This document shows positions 62,730 through 64,000 of a stretch of 64,000 bases of DNA, in pieces. This DNA is from Gillisella vitis (GTDB lineage: Bacteria; Pseudomonadota; Alphaproteobacteria; Rhizobiales; Rhizobiaceae), in assembly GCF_001541345.2 (NCBI RefSeq), contig NZ_LMVL02000008.1:145902-209901 (forward strand), given 5' to 3'. The first letter of the stretch is position 1. Each line of letters begins with the position of its first letter. Under the pieces are notes generated by a model. It searched no databases, had not been told where the DNA came from, and saw only the letters and a program-made list of their open reading frames with translations. The translations under genes and the position numbers were made by a program.

Positions 62730-63548
62730 CTAGACAGCCACGCGGCCCTTTAGCTTGAAACTCTCCGGCAACAGGTCGCTGTGGAGCACTAGGTTACGAC
62801 CGGATGATTTGGCCAGGTAGAGCGCCCGATCGCACGCGTTGAACAGGTCCTCGAAGGTCTCGAATGACTTCCTGTCAGCAATGCCACCGGATAGAGTGAT
62901 ATGAACGAGCCTGTCGTTGATGTTGACGGGCCGAGCTGCAAGCATCTCGCGGCATCGTTGTGCAAGAGCCAGACGTTCTGGCGCGGTGATTTTGACGGCC
63001 AGCACAGCAAATTCCTCGCCGCCAATTCTTGCAACAATATGGGGTTGTTCGAACGCGGACATGAGGTGTCTTGCTACCGCGACGATCGCGTGATCTCCAG
63101 CATCGTGTCCGAGTTCGTCGTTGATATGCTTGAAGCGGTCAATGTCGAAAAGGATGAGGGACGAATCCTCCTCCGCTTTCGCCACTTCTTCCATAAATGC
63201 CCGACGATTCAATAAGCCTGACAGCATGTCTGTGCGGCTGAGCTGTTCAAACGTCGCTCGCGAGATCGACAGATGATGGATGGCCAGACCAACGAGATAG
63301 ACAATCGAAAATGTCAGCGAGGAGGCCACGACTGTCGAGATGATCATTCCAACGGTAACGGCTGGACCGACCGGATAGGGTAAGAGGCCCAATGCGTTCA
63401 GCAAGTGATGGGCGAGAAAATTCAGGATATCGGCGATCAACGTGACGCCAAGTGCTACGCGAATAGCGAAAAACAATACTTTGTCCCTCGTTTCGAACCG
63501 ATCCGTGGCACAAGCCTGCTGTATATGGCGCTCTATAAATACAATCAT
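62730..63548 (-). CDS. Membrane-bound diguanylate cyclase (GGDEF domain)
   Basis: 272 residues from the ATG at 63548 (MIVFIERHIQQACATDRFET). Two membrane helices (about 26–50 and 65–90) precede a GGDEF domain that begins SRTDMLSGLLNRRAFMEEV; the active-site motif is GGEEF (176–180), and LFDIDRFKHINDELGHDAGD is intact. There is no RxxD inhibitory site at the usual place. It should make c-di-GMP at the inner membrane in response to an unknown signal. It is unlinked to the H-NOX pair. Confidence 0.93.
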   Translation of the reverse strand: MIVFIERHIQQACATDRFETRDKVLFFAIRVALGVTLIADILNFLAHHLLNALGLLPYPVGPAVTVGMIISTVVASSLTFSIVYLVGLAIHHLSISRATFEQLSRTDMLSGLLNRRAFMEEVAKAEEDSSLILFDIDRFKHINDELGHDAGDHAIVAVARHLMSAFEQPHIVARIGGEEFAVLAVKITAPERLALAQRCREMLAARPVNINDRLVHITLSGGIADRKSFETFEDLFNACDRALYLAKSSGRNLVLHSDLLPESFKLKGRVAV

Positions 63549-63811
63549 GAAGTGTCTGAGCTCGTCTTTAATTTACAGCAACCGCCGAACGTGCTCACTG
63601 TTACATGCAATACTTTGATATCTGGTGAAGAACGGAAATTAACTTGAATTCCTCTCGACCAACGTTGCGTTAGTTGGCCAACTAGATGCCACGTGTCATC
63701 GCAAAGAGTATGCGGTGTGCCGTTCCATATTTGCATCTTATCTGACAATCAGGCTCAAAATGGCGTCCATTGCCACGTCAGAAAAACGACGCGATCACCT
63801 CTGCGGCTGGG

Positions 63812-64000
63812 TTATTCGTCGTCAGAGGTTTTGAAGGCGCCAAGATGGAGTTCTCTGTTCGCGCTTCGACCAATGACCTCGAAATGAACGGTGGTTTTAA
63901 CCCGCTTGTAGGAGCAAACCGGCCTTCCGCCATCGTCGAGCGACCGCACCATCATATAATGGCCAAGACTTCGAAAAGGCATGTAACGATAAGTGCCAGG
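63812..64000 (-). CDS. C-terminal part of an unrecognised protein, cut by window end
   Basis: The minus strand is open from the window edge to a TAA at 63812, giving 62 residues: PGTYRYMPFRSLGHYMMVRS, LDDGGRPVCSYKRVKTTVHF, and EVIGRSANRELHLGAFKTSD ending DE. The composition is protein-like and the frame has no stop, whereas other frames break. The fold and family are not recognised. The start lies beyond position 64000. Confidence 0.6.
   Translation of the reverse strand, partial: PGTYRYMPFRSLGHYMMVRSLDDGGRPVCSYKRVKTTVHFEVIGRSANRELHLGAFKTSDDE

Noticed and set aside
1..64000. tRNA, rRNA or transposase genes
   Set aside because: No cloverleaf pattern with T-loop GGTTCRA in non-coding DNA, no rRNA sequence, and no transposase-like protein was seen by eye; a tRNA scan would settle the first.

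Overview
The window looks like a chromosomal segment of a member of the Rhizobiaceae (Agrobacterium / Allorhizobium / Rhizobium type). The reasons are overall high GC, the order rpoD–dnaG–yqeY–carA, a split carA/carB pair, an lrp / trxB / lsrB / arsR block holding a pair of AbcR-type (alpha-r15) small RNAs, an LpsB/LpcC-type LPS core glycosyltransferase next to greA, BioR-type operators at bioY, and many GTG starts. Species was inferred from gene content only; no search was run.

Layout. 1–8.9 kb: a cut-off cold-shock gene, an EamA exporter, an exported protein of unknown role, aspartate aminotransferase (aatA), an OpgC-type membrane acyltransferase, a Ca2+/H+ antiporter (ChaA type), a DUF2188 protein, and a LysR regulator divergent from an NAD(P)-binding epimerase-like protein. 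9–14.1 kb: an arsR–old yellow enzyme operon, two AbcR-like sRNAs on the minus strand separated by a small gene, lsrB, trxB, and an Lrp-type regulator. 14.1–20.3 kb: a surface polysaccharide / LPS core locus (glycosyltransferase-like protein, sulfotransferase, KpsS-like protein, unknown protein, GT25, LpsB-like GT4). 20.3–33.8 kb: greA, a DUF2235 hydrolase, carB, a GST, a zinc metallopeptidase (YpfJ), an aldo/keto reductase with divergent LysR, a MATE exporter with a terminator hairpin in its leader, and carA.

34–41.3 kb: yqeY, a bioY–bioB operon with two BioR boxes, dnaG and rpoD. 41.3–44.8 kb: a tandem pair of MITE-like palindromic repeats followed by two genes of unknown function, the second of atypical composition. 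44.8–53.8 kb: an M20 amidohydrolase, a DUF930 protein with a TonB-like linker, a LysE/ArgO exporter with divergent ArgP-like regulator, an H-NOX gas sensor overlapping a GGDEF–EAL c-di-GMP enzyme, yjbQ, a proline-rich exported protein, and an M19 dipeptidase. 53.8–59.4 kb: a TPR-GT41 (O-GlcNAc-transferase-like) gene, a Ser/Thr-rich protein made almost wholly of about 63 octapeptide repeats, and UDP-galactopyranose mutase (glf). This is the best candidate in the window for an undescribed system: a repeat protein possibly glycosylated by its neighbour. 59.4–64 kb: an accessory-looking stretch with a second cold-shock gene, a frameshifted DNA adenine methylase remnant, a GrpB-family protein, a small membrane protein, a membrane diguanylate cyclase and a CDS cut by the window end.

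No rRNA, tRNA, CRISPR array, transposase gene or complete prophage was recognised.
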